This document shows positions 1 to 8,700 of a DNA stretch of 64,000 bases, piece by piece. Under the pieces are notes generated by a model, which saw nothing but the letters and a program-made list of their open reading frames with translations, was not told the DNA's origin and did not search any database. The DNA is from Paenibacillus sp. sptzw28 (GTDB taxonomy: Bacteria > Bacillota > Bacilli > Paenibacillales > Paenibacillaceae). Within the stretch, counting starts at the first letter, position 1. Each line of letters opens with the position of its first letter. Where the stretch lies: positions 1,941,501 to 2,005,500 of the forward strand of contig NZ_CP080545.1 in the NCBI RefSeq assembly GCF_019550795.1, given 5' to 3'. Position numbers and translations under genes: made by a program.

Positions 1-377
1 ATTAGCGCCTCCAGCGCGCGCGCCTTTTCGTGAGGATCGTCAACGATAACCGCATGGCCGTCCAGCCGTACGCATTTGAAGTATGCTGTTGCCGGGCAGG
101 CCATCAGCGGATCGGAAAAGTAGGACGGTACTATTGCATATTCCTTGGCAACCGCGAACGTAACCGCCCCGCTTGCGGATAAATTGCTCATCTTCTCGCC
201 GATCCGGCTTCCGTGGAAATAGATTGTTCCCTGGTGGTAGACATAGTTAAGGGGAGTGACGGATGGAAGCCCGTCCGCCCCGATGGTGCCAAGGAACCCA
301 AAGCTCATTTCTTCAAGAAACGTCTCCAATTCCACCTTGTTCTCCTCATCATCGATTGCAAATTCTTTTCTGCGCAT
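1..377 (-). CDS. Pyridoxamine 5'-phosphate oxidase-like flavin-binding protein (3' end outside window)
   Basis: The first 125 codons are present; the gene runs off the left edge. The protein opens MRRKEFAIDDEENKVELE and continues with FGFLGTIGADGLPSVTPLNY and IYFHGSRIGEKM. These are typical of the small split-barrel FMN-binding proteins (Pyridox_ox_2/Nim-like) related to pyridoxamine phosphate oxidase. The start at 377 is chosen because GGAGGAAG lies just upstream (382-390); an ATG at 392 would overlap that site. It is divergent from a MocR regulator, and in many bacteria a MocR protein controls exactly such a neighbour. The substrate cannot be told from sequence, and true PdxH activity is not implied. 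Confidence 0.75.
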   Translation of the reverse strand, partial: MRRKEFAIDDEENKVELETFLEEMSFGFLGTIGADGLPSVTPLNYVYHQGTIYFHGSRIGEKMSNLSASGAVTFAVAKEYAIVPSYFSDPLMACPATAYFKCVRLDGHAVIVDDPHEKARALEAL

Positions 378-445
378 AGCAGCTTCCTCCATTCATTTAC
401 TATTCCGGGCGCGCTTCGGTTGTAGCTATGAGCATACCGCCATTA

Positions 446-474
446 TTGACATTAAAAAAGATCCAATTTAGAGT
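446..474 (+). promoter_or_regulatory. Candidate sigma-A promoter for the MocR gene
   Basis: A perfect -35 TTGACA (446-451) is followed after 17 bases by TAGAGT (469-474), four of six matches to the -10 consensus. It sits in the intergenic region shared with the divergent oxidase-like gene, so a MocR operator would be expected nearby. None was identified with confidence. Confidence 0.45.
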
Positions 475-564
475 AAATTTATTAGACCAGTTTCTATGAT
501 GCCTGCAGATCTGAGAAGAGTCTGACTTCAGGTATTTAACTTGAGTCGGCGGGAGGTGTTCTTT

Positions 565-2031
565 GTGGAGTCCCGGATTGCTTTCGACCGCTATTACAGG
601 GAGCTTGGGAGAAAGTCGGAAGCGCTGTTTCAAGCCCTGCGCGAGGCGATTGTAGAGGGTGTGCTGACCGAAGGAATGCGATTGCCGTCGAGCCGCAAGC
701 TTGCGGAGCTGTATAATCTGTCCCGGGGCTCGGTTAATCAGGCGTATGAGATGCTGATTGCCGAAGGCTTCGTCCGGACGGAAGCAGGCAGCGGCACGTT
801 TGTGGCTTTTCGTGTTTCGGAGACGGCTGAGGCAAGGAGACGGGGAGAGATTAGCTCGGCGCCGATAGCGCTCTCCGGCTGGGCGCAACGCCTTGAAGCG
901 GCCCGCAGGCCTGATGATAGCGGGGGACAAGAGGCAGCAGGGCAGATTGATTTCAATATCGGTCAGGTTGATCCGGGGCTGTTCCCGGTGGAGGGATGGA
1001 AGACGTCCCTTTACGCGGAAATTCGTGAAATGATGGACCACTGGCCCATTCCGGCTGCACCGCTCGAAGGATATATGCCGCTGCGCGAGGCAATCGCACA
1101 TGAGCTGCGGAGGTCTCGCGGGATCGACGCCGAACCGTCCCATCTGTTCATTACGAACGGCTCCATGCAGGCAATAGCGCTGCTTTCGCTGCTGCTCGTT
1201 TCTCCGGGCAGCGCAGTTGTGCTGGAGAATCCCGGTTATCCCGGCACAAAATCAGCTGTCCAGGCAGCCGGAGGCAGCATTATCGCAGCTCCTGTCGACG
1301 ACTGCGGCATCGTGCCGGCGGATTGGGCCGCACAACTGCTGTTCGTCACGCCTACGCGCCATTTTCCAAGCGGAGCGGTTCTGACGGCCGGTAGAAGGAA
1401 GGAACTGCTGGAGTGGGCTGGAACGCGCGGCGCTGTCATTGTGGAGGACGATTACGACAGCGAGCTTCGCTGGGGCGGACGACCGGCAGAACCGCTGAAG
1501 GCGCTCGACCGGGAGGGGAGAGTCGTCTACCTCGGGACATTTTCCAAAACGATGTATTCCGATTTGCGTATTGGTTATGCGGTGCTGCCGGAATCGCTTG
1601 TAGAGCCGTTCCGCCGAGCCAAAGCGCTGCTGGAGCCGTTACCTTCAGGTATGGCTGAGCAGCGAGCTTTGGCCAATTTTATGGCGAGCGGCGGTTATGC
1701 GCGACACTTGAGACGGATGCGGCGCGTGTGCGGACGGAGGCTCATCCGTTTCCAGGAACAAATGAACGGCAGGCTTGAACGATGGTTTCGTTGGGTGGAG
1801 ACCGATGCCGGGCTGCACCTGTATGCTCAGTGGCGCGGCGAAGCGGAAGACTATGCCCGGTTTCAGGCGGCATGCGGCAATGCAGGCGTGAGGTGGTCCG
1901 ATGGCGGAAGGTTCTGGATAGGGAAGAGGGAGTACTGCTCGGCGTTATTCGGCTTCTCCCATCTAACTGAAGAGATGATCGAGCTTGGAGCCTCCCGGAT
2001 GGAAGAAGTGGCGAAATCCCTGTTTGAGTAA
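565..2031 (+). CDS. MocR/PdxR-type transcriptional regulator (GntR HTH plus aminotransferase domain)
   Basis: A protein of 488 residues. The first ~75 residues are a GntR winged helix (SRKLAELYNLSRGSVNQAYEML, then a wing ending GSGTFVAF). A fold-type I aminotransferase domain follows, with the GSMQAI region, the DDYDSELR motif and the PLP-lysine segment GTFSKTMYSDLRIGY. MocR proteins bind PLP and usually control pyridoxal, GABA or related metabolism. The start is taken as GTG 565 because GGGAGG lies at 551-556; an earlier in-frame TTG (541) has no such site. Divergence from the oxidase-like gene suggests that gene is the target. Length and motifs are normal for the family. Confidence 0.9.
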   Translation: MESRIAFDRYYRELGRKSEALFQALREAIVEGVLTEGMRLPSSRKLAELYNLSRGSVNQAYEMLIAEGFVRTEAGSGTFVAFRVSETAEARRRGEISSAPIALSGWAQRLEAARRPDDSGGQEAAGQIDFNIGQVDPGLFPVEGWKTSLYAEIREMMDHWPIPAAPLEGYMPLREAIAHELRRSRGIDAEPSHLFITNGSMQAIALLSLLLVSPGSAVVLENPGYPGTKSAVQAAGGSIIAAPVDDCGIVPADWAAQLLFVTPTRHFPSGAVLTAGRRKELLEWAGTRGAVIVEDDYDSELRWGGRPAEPLKALDREGRVVYLGTFSKTMYSDLRIGYAVLPESLVEPFRRAKALLEPLPSGMAEQRALANFMASGGYARHLRRMRRVCGRRLIRFQEQMNGRLERWFRWVETDAGLHLYAQWRGEAEDYARFQAACGNAGVRWSDGGRFWIGKREYCSALFGFSHLTEEMIELGASRMEEVAKSLFE

Positions 2032-2054
2032 TGCTTGTTCAGTCAGAAGTAATA

Positions 2055-2121
2055 CAAAAAAAGCGCTGCTAACGCTGCTTCATCCTTATGAAGATGGATG
2101 AAACGGCCGTTAGCGGCGCTT
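2055..2121 (-). terminator. Rho-independent terminator of psd
   Basis: A long hairpin with arms AAGCGCTGCTAACG (2061-2074) and CGTTAGCGGCGCTT (2108-2121) and further pairing inside. Read on the minus strand it is followed by a run of seven T (2055-2061). It lies directly after the psd stop and may also stop transcripts from the MocR gene. Confidence 0.85.
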
Positions 2122-2125
2122 GCAA

Positions 2126-2914
2126 TTAACGGGACACTATCGTTCCGATTCTTTCTCCCATCTTTACTTTCAAGCCTGTCTGCAAATCGCCGCGCGGGAA
2201 GAATGTACCCTCTTCCGTCAGAAGCACCACAGTCGAACCGAACTCGAAGTATGCCAGCTCCTCGCCTTTCGTCACTTTATCATGAAGAGGCTCGACATAT
2301 TTGATGCTGCTCACATTCATCGCGCCTACCTTGACGACGGCCGTCTCGGCATGAGCATGTCTGATATAGGTGATCAAGCGTTCGTTGCGGCTAAGCACTC
2401 TGCGCATGTGGCGCAGGCCGAACTCGTTTACCGGATATACCTTGCCGGCGATATGCTCGCGCTCTACGATCGTTCCGTCCACCGGAGTATGAATGCGGTG
2501 GTAATCGGTCGGGCTCAAGTAAAGCACGATAAAATAACCGTTCTTATAGTTCTCGGTGCGCGGAGAGCGATTAAGCAGCTCTTCTACTGTATAATCCTGT
2601 CCCTTCACATTCAAAATCGTACCCGATTTAATCTCACCGGCCCCGGTGATGAGGGCATCGACAGGACTCACCAGCGCTTCGGGATCATTATCTATAGCGC
2701 GCAGGCCGATCTTCAGTCTTCTCGTGAAAAAATCGTTGAGCGTGCTATATTCTTCAAGCCGTTTCTCGGCTTCTTCAACACGGATGCCGTACATGCGGGC
2801 GAATCTGGGGATAAAGCGCCGGCTTGCGGGCGACTGGGCGAATCGACCGGTTACTCGCGATATCCATTTGCGCGAGCTAAGCTCAGTCATCGATCGGAGC
2901 AGCCATTTTGTCAT
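2126..2914 (-). CDS. psd: Phosphatidylserine decarboxylase proenzyme
   Basis: A protein of 262 residues, normal for the short bacterial form. It catalyses the last step of phosphatidylethanolamine synthesis at the membrane. Visible family features are the N-terminal region with STLNDFFTRRLK, VSPVDALITGAGEI, the active-site histidine region LSPTDYHRIHTPVDG, and the self-cleavage site FGSTVV near the C-terminus. There the serine becomes the pyruvoyl group of the alpha chain. Bacillota often carry FGST rather than LGST. The gene stands alone with its own terminator and is divergent from the small membrane protein gene. The ribosome binding site is weak (GAGAGGA about 18 bases upstream), so the exact start is less certain. 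Confidence 0.93.
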   Translation of the reverse strand: MTKWLLRSMTELSSRKWISRVTGRFAQSPASRRFIPRFARMYGIRVEEAEKRLEEYSTLNDFFTRRLKIGLRAIDNDPEALVSPVDALITGAGEIKSGTILNVKGQDYTVEELLNRSPRTENYKNGYFIVLYLSPTDYHRIHTPVDGTIVEREHIAGKVYPVNEFGLRHMRRVLSRNERLITYIRHAHAETAVVKVGAMNVSSIKYVEPLHDKVTKGEELAYFEFGSTVVLLTEEGTFFPRGDLQTGLKVKMGERIGTIVSR

Positions 2915-3065
2915 GCCGGATGTTCACGTCCTCTCTTCAGTAAAGGTCAAGCTTATGGTCTCCGGCTTAGTTTGACATATTGCGTCTTATTAATCAATAG
3001 AGTCCGCTTTCCAGCGTGTTTAGCGGCATTGATTTTTGCGAATGCTGGGAGATGAGGTGATTGCA

Positions 3066-3350
3066 GTGTTGGTCTTGATTTTGGCGGGCGTGATTATCGG
3101 TGGCGGTTTATTATTTGGTCTGCGTCGATGGAAGCGCAGTCTCAAAGTGATTATTGATGCTCTGGCGTTGATCGCTTTCTCGCTATTCTTCGCTGAAGCT
3201 GCAGAGAGCGTGATGCGGACGCTGCTGGATGATACCGTGTTTATGACACAGGTGCATGAGGTTTTTCTCAGTCCCGTATTTCTGGCATGTGGAGCCTATT
3301 TGGGCATTTATGTGCTGTCTTTGCTCACAGAGCGGCTGCTGCCCGGGTAG
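3066..3350 (+). CDS. Small integral membrane protein, unknown function
   Basis: About 94 residues with three hydrophobic stretches: VLILAGVIIGGGLLFGL, LIALIAFSLFF-like, and VFLACGAYLGIYVLSLL. A short basic loop (RRWKRSLK) lies between the first two. The start is put at GTG 3066 because GAGGTGAT (3054-3061) sits just upstream; the frame is open from 3036. No conserved domain is recognised. It is divergent from psd and lies about 100 bases before a glycosyltransferase gene, with no clear functional link. Confidence 0.6.
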   Translation: MLVLILAGVIIGGGLLFGLRRWKRSLKVIIDALALIAFSLFFAEAAESVMRTLLDDTVFMTQVHEVFLSPVFLACGAYLGIYVLSLLTERLLPG

Positions 3351-3454
3351 GCCGGTTCATCGTTCGGATATCCGATTAGGACAATGCCGGGTTCAGCGGC
3401 AGTGCTTGCGGCGTATGCTAAGACAACAAGCGGAGAGAGGGGCTGGTTGCTCAG

Positions 3455-4615
3455 ATGGCGCGACCCAGAATCGCGTTTGTGACGCCGGGTGCTTTTCCAC
3501 TGCCTTCTCCGAACAGCAGCTCTGTCGAGCGTGTCGTGGAGAAGCTGGTGCCGCTGCTCGTACCGGCGATTCAAGCACGGATCTACGGAAGAACGGGTAG
3601 AACGCTTCCCCGCAAGGGAACGTTAAGCGGAGCGGATTGCGTACGGTTTCCCGCAGGGGATAAAATTCAGTATGTGAGTCGGGTGGGGCGTGCGATTCGT
3701 CGGTTTCAGCCGGATATTACGGAGGTTGAGAACCGTCCGGGTACTGTGCTGAGGCTGAAGCGGCTGCGGCCGCAAGGAAGGGTTTGGCTCCATCTGCACT
3801 CAGCTACGTTCATCGGAACGAAGGCGATTCGTCATTCCAGACTGGTTCGAAGCTTCCAGGCGGCGGAGAAAATAATCGTCAACAGCGAGTTTCTGCAGGA
3901 GGTTGTGGCGGCCCGCGTGCCGCAGTGCGCGCATAAGCTGAACGTGGTTTATCCGGGTGTCGATACGGAACGCTTCCGTTCGCAATTTACGCCTGATGGT
4001 GCAGCCCGCAGGGAACAATTACGCAATGCGCGGGGCTGGAACGGCCGCAGCGTTATTCTTTTTATGGGCAGGCTGATCCGGAAAAAGGGCGTCCATCATC
4101 TGCTGCGTCTGATGCCGGAGTTGGTCAAGCAGCATCCTGCTGCACTGCTCGTTGTTGTTGGCGGGGCATTCTACGGATCGGCAAGAACGACCGGTTACGT
4201 GCGTGAGCTGCACCGCCTTGGCCGGCGGCTGCGAGGGCATGTGCAGTTCGTACCCTACGTGCCGTACTCGGAAGTGCCGGATTGGTTTCTGGGAGCGGAT
4301 GTCGCAGTCGTTCCTTCCGGACGAAGCGAAGCGTTCGGTCTCGTCAATGTGGAAGCGATGGCGTGCGGCTTGCCGGTAGTGGCCACGAGGGCCGGCGGGA
4401 TGAAGGAAATCATCCAGGATGGGGTCACCGGTTATCTTGTTGATCCATGCGAGGTGGAGCTTCAGATGCGCGAATATTTGCTCATGCTTCTGAAGAACGA
4501 TCAGCTGCGGCATGAAATGGGTTGGAGGAGCAGAGAGCGGGTCGAGCAGCGCTTTACGTGGCGTCATTCGGCTGATCGTTGGCTGAAGCTCCTTGCAGAA
4601 AGCGGTATGCTGTGA
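3455..4615 (+). CDS. Glycosyltransferase family 4, CotSA-like
   Basis: A protein of 386 residues with the GT-B layout. The N-terminal half opens RIAFVTPGAFPLPSPNSSSVERVVEKL. The C-terminal half has the donor-binding region, with GRLIRKKGVHHLL and the E-x7-E motif EAFGLVNVE, then ACGLPVVATRAGGMKEII. This is the pattern of retaining GT4 enzymes. The serine-rich N-terminus and overall form recall CotSA/YtcC-type spore-coat glycosyltransferases, so a role in spore or envelope glycosylation is possible but inferred. AGAGAGGGG precedes the ATG. A strong terminator follows, so it appears to be a single-gene unit. Confidence 0.85.
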   Translation: MARPRIAFVTPGAFPLPSPNSSSVERVVEKLVPLLVPAIQARIYGRTGRTLPRKGTLSGADCVRFPAGDKIQYVSRVGRAIRRFQPDITEVENRPGTVLRLKRLRPQGRVWLHLHSATFIGTKAIRHSRLVRSFQAAEKIIVNSEFLQEVVAARVPQCAHKLNVVYPGVDTERFRSQFTPDGAARREQLRNARGWNGRSVILFMGRLIRKKGVHHLLRLMPELVKQHPAALLVVVGGAFYGSARTTGYVRELHRLGRRLRGHVQFVPYVPYSEVPDWFLGADVAVVPSGRSEAFGLVNVEAMACGLPVVATRAGGMKEIIQDGVTGYLVDPCEVELQMREYLLMLLKNDQLRHEMGWRSRERVEQRFTWRHSADRWLKLLAESGML

Positions 4616-4694
4616 ATTTATAGTTGAAAAATGTCGGATGAATGGGTAATATAGGAATTAATTGCATGTTCGGTGTGAGGTAGACATTAGCAGG

Positions 4695-4745
4695 AAGCAC
4701 CTGCTTGCAGGCTATTTATTTAGCTTGCAGGCAGGTGCTTTTTTC
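4695..4745 (+). terminator. Rho-independent terminator after the CotSA-like gene
   Basis: Arms AAGCACCTGCTTGCAGGCT and AGCTTGCAGGCAGGTGCTT form a 19-bp near-perfect stem, directly followed by TTTTTT. Confidence 0.9.
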
Positions 4746-4830
4746 GCGCGAAAGTCTCGTCGAATGATAGCGAATGGTGGTAGAATGTGGTAGAAAATAG
4801 GTTTAAATATGATATGAGGGGAAACAAACT

Positions 4831-5742
4831 ATGAAAAGACAAATCATTGCTTCGATCTTGGCCCTATCTATATTGTTGCCTGTAGGAACCGTGAATGCTA
4901 AGGAAGGAAATCCAAAGGTAAAGAGTATGCCGATTGAAGTGCTGTATAATGCACGGCAAGTTAAAATGGATGTAAAAGCGAAGATGGTTAATGATTCGGT
5001 GCTTGTACCGATCCGCTTTGTTTCGGATAAGCTCGGCGGAAAAATAACGCTTAATGGTAAAAATATTCAAATTGTCAAAGGGAATACCGTGTTGGAATTC
5101 GTAATCGGATCTTCATTGGCGAAGGTGAATGGAAAACCAATCAGACTTCCTGTTTCCATTATTGAAGAGTCGGGCCGGACGCTCGTGCCGCTGCGGGTCA
5201 TTAGTGAAGGGCTTGGTGCTCCAGTTGAGTGGGATGGGGCGAATCAATTTGTATGGATCGGAAATAAGAATATCCCGAAGCTTGAAGATATTGCCAAAGA
5301 AAAACTGGTGGATAGTAAGCCTTTCTTGCCATATTTTAAGGGTAGGGAATTTTATCTAAATAAAAATAAAAATAAAGTCGTGGTTTTGGATAAAAATGAC
5401 TTACCACTACAGGTAAATGGTAACAATCTTTATCGACTGGATCTTGCTTACTTGGATGAAAATGAATATATTCGTGCAAGTACTTCGGCTAAAAGTGTTA
5501 TGGATACAACCTTTTTTTTATTAATCAATAATACTTCTGATGTCTCATTAAGGATTAGAAATTCACTGTATAGGGAGCCTAAAGGAGATCTAAGAATAAA
5601 TTACTATCCTATCGTTTCGGGTTATGATCTGAGCAATTATGGGATAAAAAATTACAAATCTTTGAATTTGTCGGAAATTGGTTACATTGGATTGGTTGCC
5701 GGATATCCAAGTGCGGTATTAATAAAAAATACTGGAGAGTAA
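4831..5742 (+). CDS. Secreted stalk-domain (copper amine oxidase N-terminal-like) protein
   Basis: A protein of 303 residues with a signal peptide (MKRQIIASILALSILLPVG, cleavage near VNA-K). Residues ~35-150 hold two copies of the copper-amine-oxidase N-domain motif: VLVPIRFVSDKLGGKI and TLVPLRVISEGLGAPVEWDG. This stalk domain is common in exported Paenibacillus proteins and does not imply amine oxidase activity. The remaining ~150 residues are Asn/Lys/Tyr-rich and match nothing I recognise. AGGGGA precedes the ATG. The stop lies only 8 bases before the giant secreted protein gene, so the two form one unit. The second half is clearly more AT-rich than the surrounding genome, which suggests a different history. 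Confidence 0.8.
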   Translation: MKRQIIASILALSILLPVGTVNAKEGNPKVKSMPIEVLYNARQVKMDVKAKMVNDSVLVPIRFVSDKLGGKITLNGKNIQIVKGNTVLEFVIGSSLAKVNGKPIRLPVSIIEESGRTLVPLRVISEGLGAPVEWDGANQFVWIGNKNIPKLEDIAKEKLVDSKPFLPYFKGREFYLNKNKNKVVVLDKNDLPLQVNGNNLYRLDLAYLDENEYIRASTSAKSVMDTTFFLLINNTSDVSLRIRNSLYREPKGDLRINYYPIVSGYDLSNYGIKNYKSLNLSEIGYIGLVAGYPSAVLIKNTGE

Positions 5743-5750
5743 CTTCAATT

Positions 5751-8700
5751 ATGACGAGACGTTATAGAACTGTGAACAAGCTTTTGGGTTTTTCGTTAGT
5801 CATAATGCTTCTGTTCGAAATGTTTCCTGTACCTGCTTCGGCAGATACGGCACTTGGTGATAACAGAAACATTCAGCCAGTATCCGTTAATAACATTCGA
5901 TATGCGGTTGCCTTCATGTATTATGATATTTGGAAAGATTCCTCGGGTAATTGGACAACGAACAAACCAGGAGACTCTGTTTCAATACCCAAAACCTATA
6001 CTTTTTCTTTTCCCGATAGAGTTGTAAAAGATATCATATCAGTTAAACCTTACACCCCAAGTATCGATCCCAATGGTTTTTATTTTTCGTCTCGTATTGG
6101 TGATGATTATAATTTATATACTTCTTATCTTGGTCAAAACCAATTTACTTCATCAGCGTCAAATGTTGTGGGAAGAGACACTAGCACCATCAGTTTCGAC
6201 CTTAATGTAACAGGGAAGTTAGAGACAAATTCAGGCGATCACTACAGCACACGTTATAATCCTCCCTACGCTTGTAGTGAGTGCGCCCCTGCGGTAGACG
6301 GATGGCGATATTTCTTCCCCATATTGATTCAATTTGAATTGTACGGAAATCTTAAAGTTCACCACTATACAACGGATGGAACAAATATCGACGCCTCTTT
6401 TACTAATCAATCGAAGTCAATGCAGACTGGATCTCTATATCCGCCAGCACCTGGAACTAATTCGAATTATGTTTATGCCAATAAGTATAAAGAAACAAAA
6501 GATGGTAGTGACCCGGCTTTAAAAACTTCCTTTTTAACAGGAACGCCTTCATTCACTTATGACGGTTCGTTTGATAAATATATCGTCAACTATTACTATG
6601 ATAAAGTCGCGGACGGTACATCGTACATTCGGCATGTCACACGGGATGGGCAAAGTCTTTCCTCTGTGTTCCCGGACCGAACCGATGCACTGACGACGAA
6701 TCAGAATTACACACCAACTCATTCTTCAGCAGCAGGATATTCCTACGCGGGATATGTGAAAACGACAACCGGCACGCCACCGACTGATTTCAGCAATTCA
6801 ACACCTGGCGAGTACGGATTGTCCCCATATAATGGGGCATTTAAGACGTTGTATTTGTATTATGTTTACGACCTGCCCGGTCAAATCAACGTGAGAAATA
6901 TGGTGAGAACCAGCTCAACCGGAACGTACACAAAAGAAAGTGAAAGCACCATTGCCGTCACATCATTGCCGAACAGTCAAACCGTGTCAGCGGATAGTTC
7001 CAAAGGTACGATAATTGGCCGCAGTATGTCGTATACCGGCTATTTGGATACATCCAGTTCGGGTTCAAGCGTAACTGTAAATCTGACAGGCTCACAGCCG
7101 AAAGCCTATGTAACCTTTTTCTATGAAAAGGCAGGTACTTTCAGCGGCGATTTCGATGTATTGCCAGGCAGCGTTGCTTATGGGGATTCCTTTACGCTTC
7201 ATCCGAAAGATTTTCAGCTTCAAGCATGTACATACGTGTCTCATTCTTTCAAAATTGAACGAGGTGTAACGTGGATAGGTCCTGACGTAAACGGACAATC
7301 CAGTGATTCCACCTATACGCGAAGTACATACCCTTCGGTTATCGGTGTGGGTACACATAGCGTCTATATGAAAATTAAAACCAGCTGCGGCGAATCGAGC
7401 TGGATCGGTCCTAAAACACTTACCGTCAGTGGTCCGACAAATAATTATCCCCCACAATTTACGATTGCATGGGTACGCCCTAGCGAACCGACGAAACCGG
7501 TGTATGAAGTGACCAAAGGAACTGTGCTGAATTTAGTGGTTATTAATGATCCTTCTGTGCCAACGCCAACCGATCCGGACGGAGATAGCTTGTCTTTTGA
7601 TCAGTTCTTCTTTGCCGACAGCGATCCGTGGATGCAGTCCTTGCCAAGCAAGTATCCGGTAGTACCTTGGGGCATGTACAACATCACTATGGATGGCACC
7701 GGTTTCCACAATATTACCGCTCAGATCCGCGATCAATGGGGAACTACAGCCCAAGCTTCGACCTATATAAACGTCATTCCGGATAATCCTGTTCCCGTCA
7801 TTCAATGTCCGCCAAGCGTCATTGAGAATCATCCGGTTCCGGATTCCGCCTTTGATGCAACCAAAAGCTATAGTCCCCTTGGCAGAACGATCAATCACAA
7901 CAGGGATGAGTGGACAAACAAGCTCACCTCATATACGAACGGAACCAATCAAGACATCACCGTTCAAGTGTCATTGCACGTTTACGATTCAACCGGCCTG
8001 AAATCGTTAAATCCGGCTACTTGCAGTATTATTGTCAAACCGGACTTGCCACCGGTCGCCAAGCTCGATGTTCCGAAGCTTGGTATCCGTAACGAACCTT
8101 CCGTTATTTTGAATAAGTCCTACAGTCCGGACGGAGATCAGATTGTCGCAGCGGATTATAAGTATAAATACGATGCTAACAATAACGGATTTGCGGACGA
8201 CGCTTGGAAAACGATCATTGGCCAGATGGACAAGGTGACGATCAATCCGGATAAGGTTGGCAAATATTTGTTCTATGTCAAAGTGATCGAAGAGTATGGA
8301 AAGTCGGGAGACACTTCGGCTACTACCGAATCAGCATTAACATTGGACATTGTGAACAATGCGCCGGAAGTCTCGTTCGAAGTGGAAGGGAAGAATCCGC
8401 AGCCGGATCTGGATGCAAGCACGACGATCCGACCGGACGTAATGATTAATTGGCCTGTCTATATCACCAATACGAACGAGGAAGTCTACAATAAAAACAA
8501 CTTATGGACCGTTTCCGGCGGCAGCCTGATAAGCAGTGAAGGTAAAAACTTCGGAAACCAGTATACCAATATTGGTTTTGCTTCACAGGTGATGGATAAC
8601 GGGTACGGAACGAACCGATTATCGCCATGGAGAGCAGCGACGAGTTTTAACCCTTCATTGACCAATACCTTATTGGATCAGCAAGGGTATCCGGCGACGT

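Noticed and set aside
2972..2977. TTGACA between psd and the small membrane protein gene as a promoter
   Set aside because: No acceptable -10 was found at 15-19 bases on the same strand.
2120..3055. A 311-codon plus-strand open frame opposite psd
   Set aside because: It is the shadow of the well-conserved psd coding strand and crosses its terminator; no recognisable protein features.
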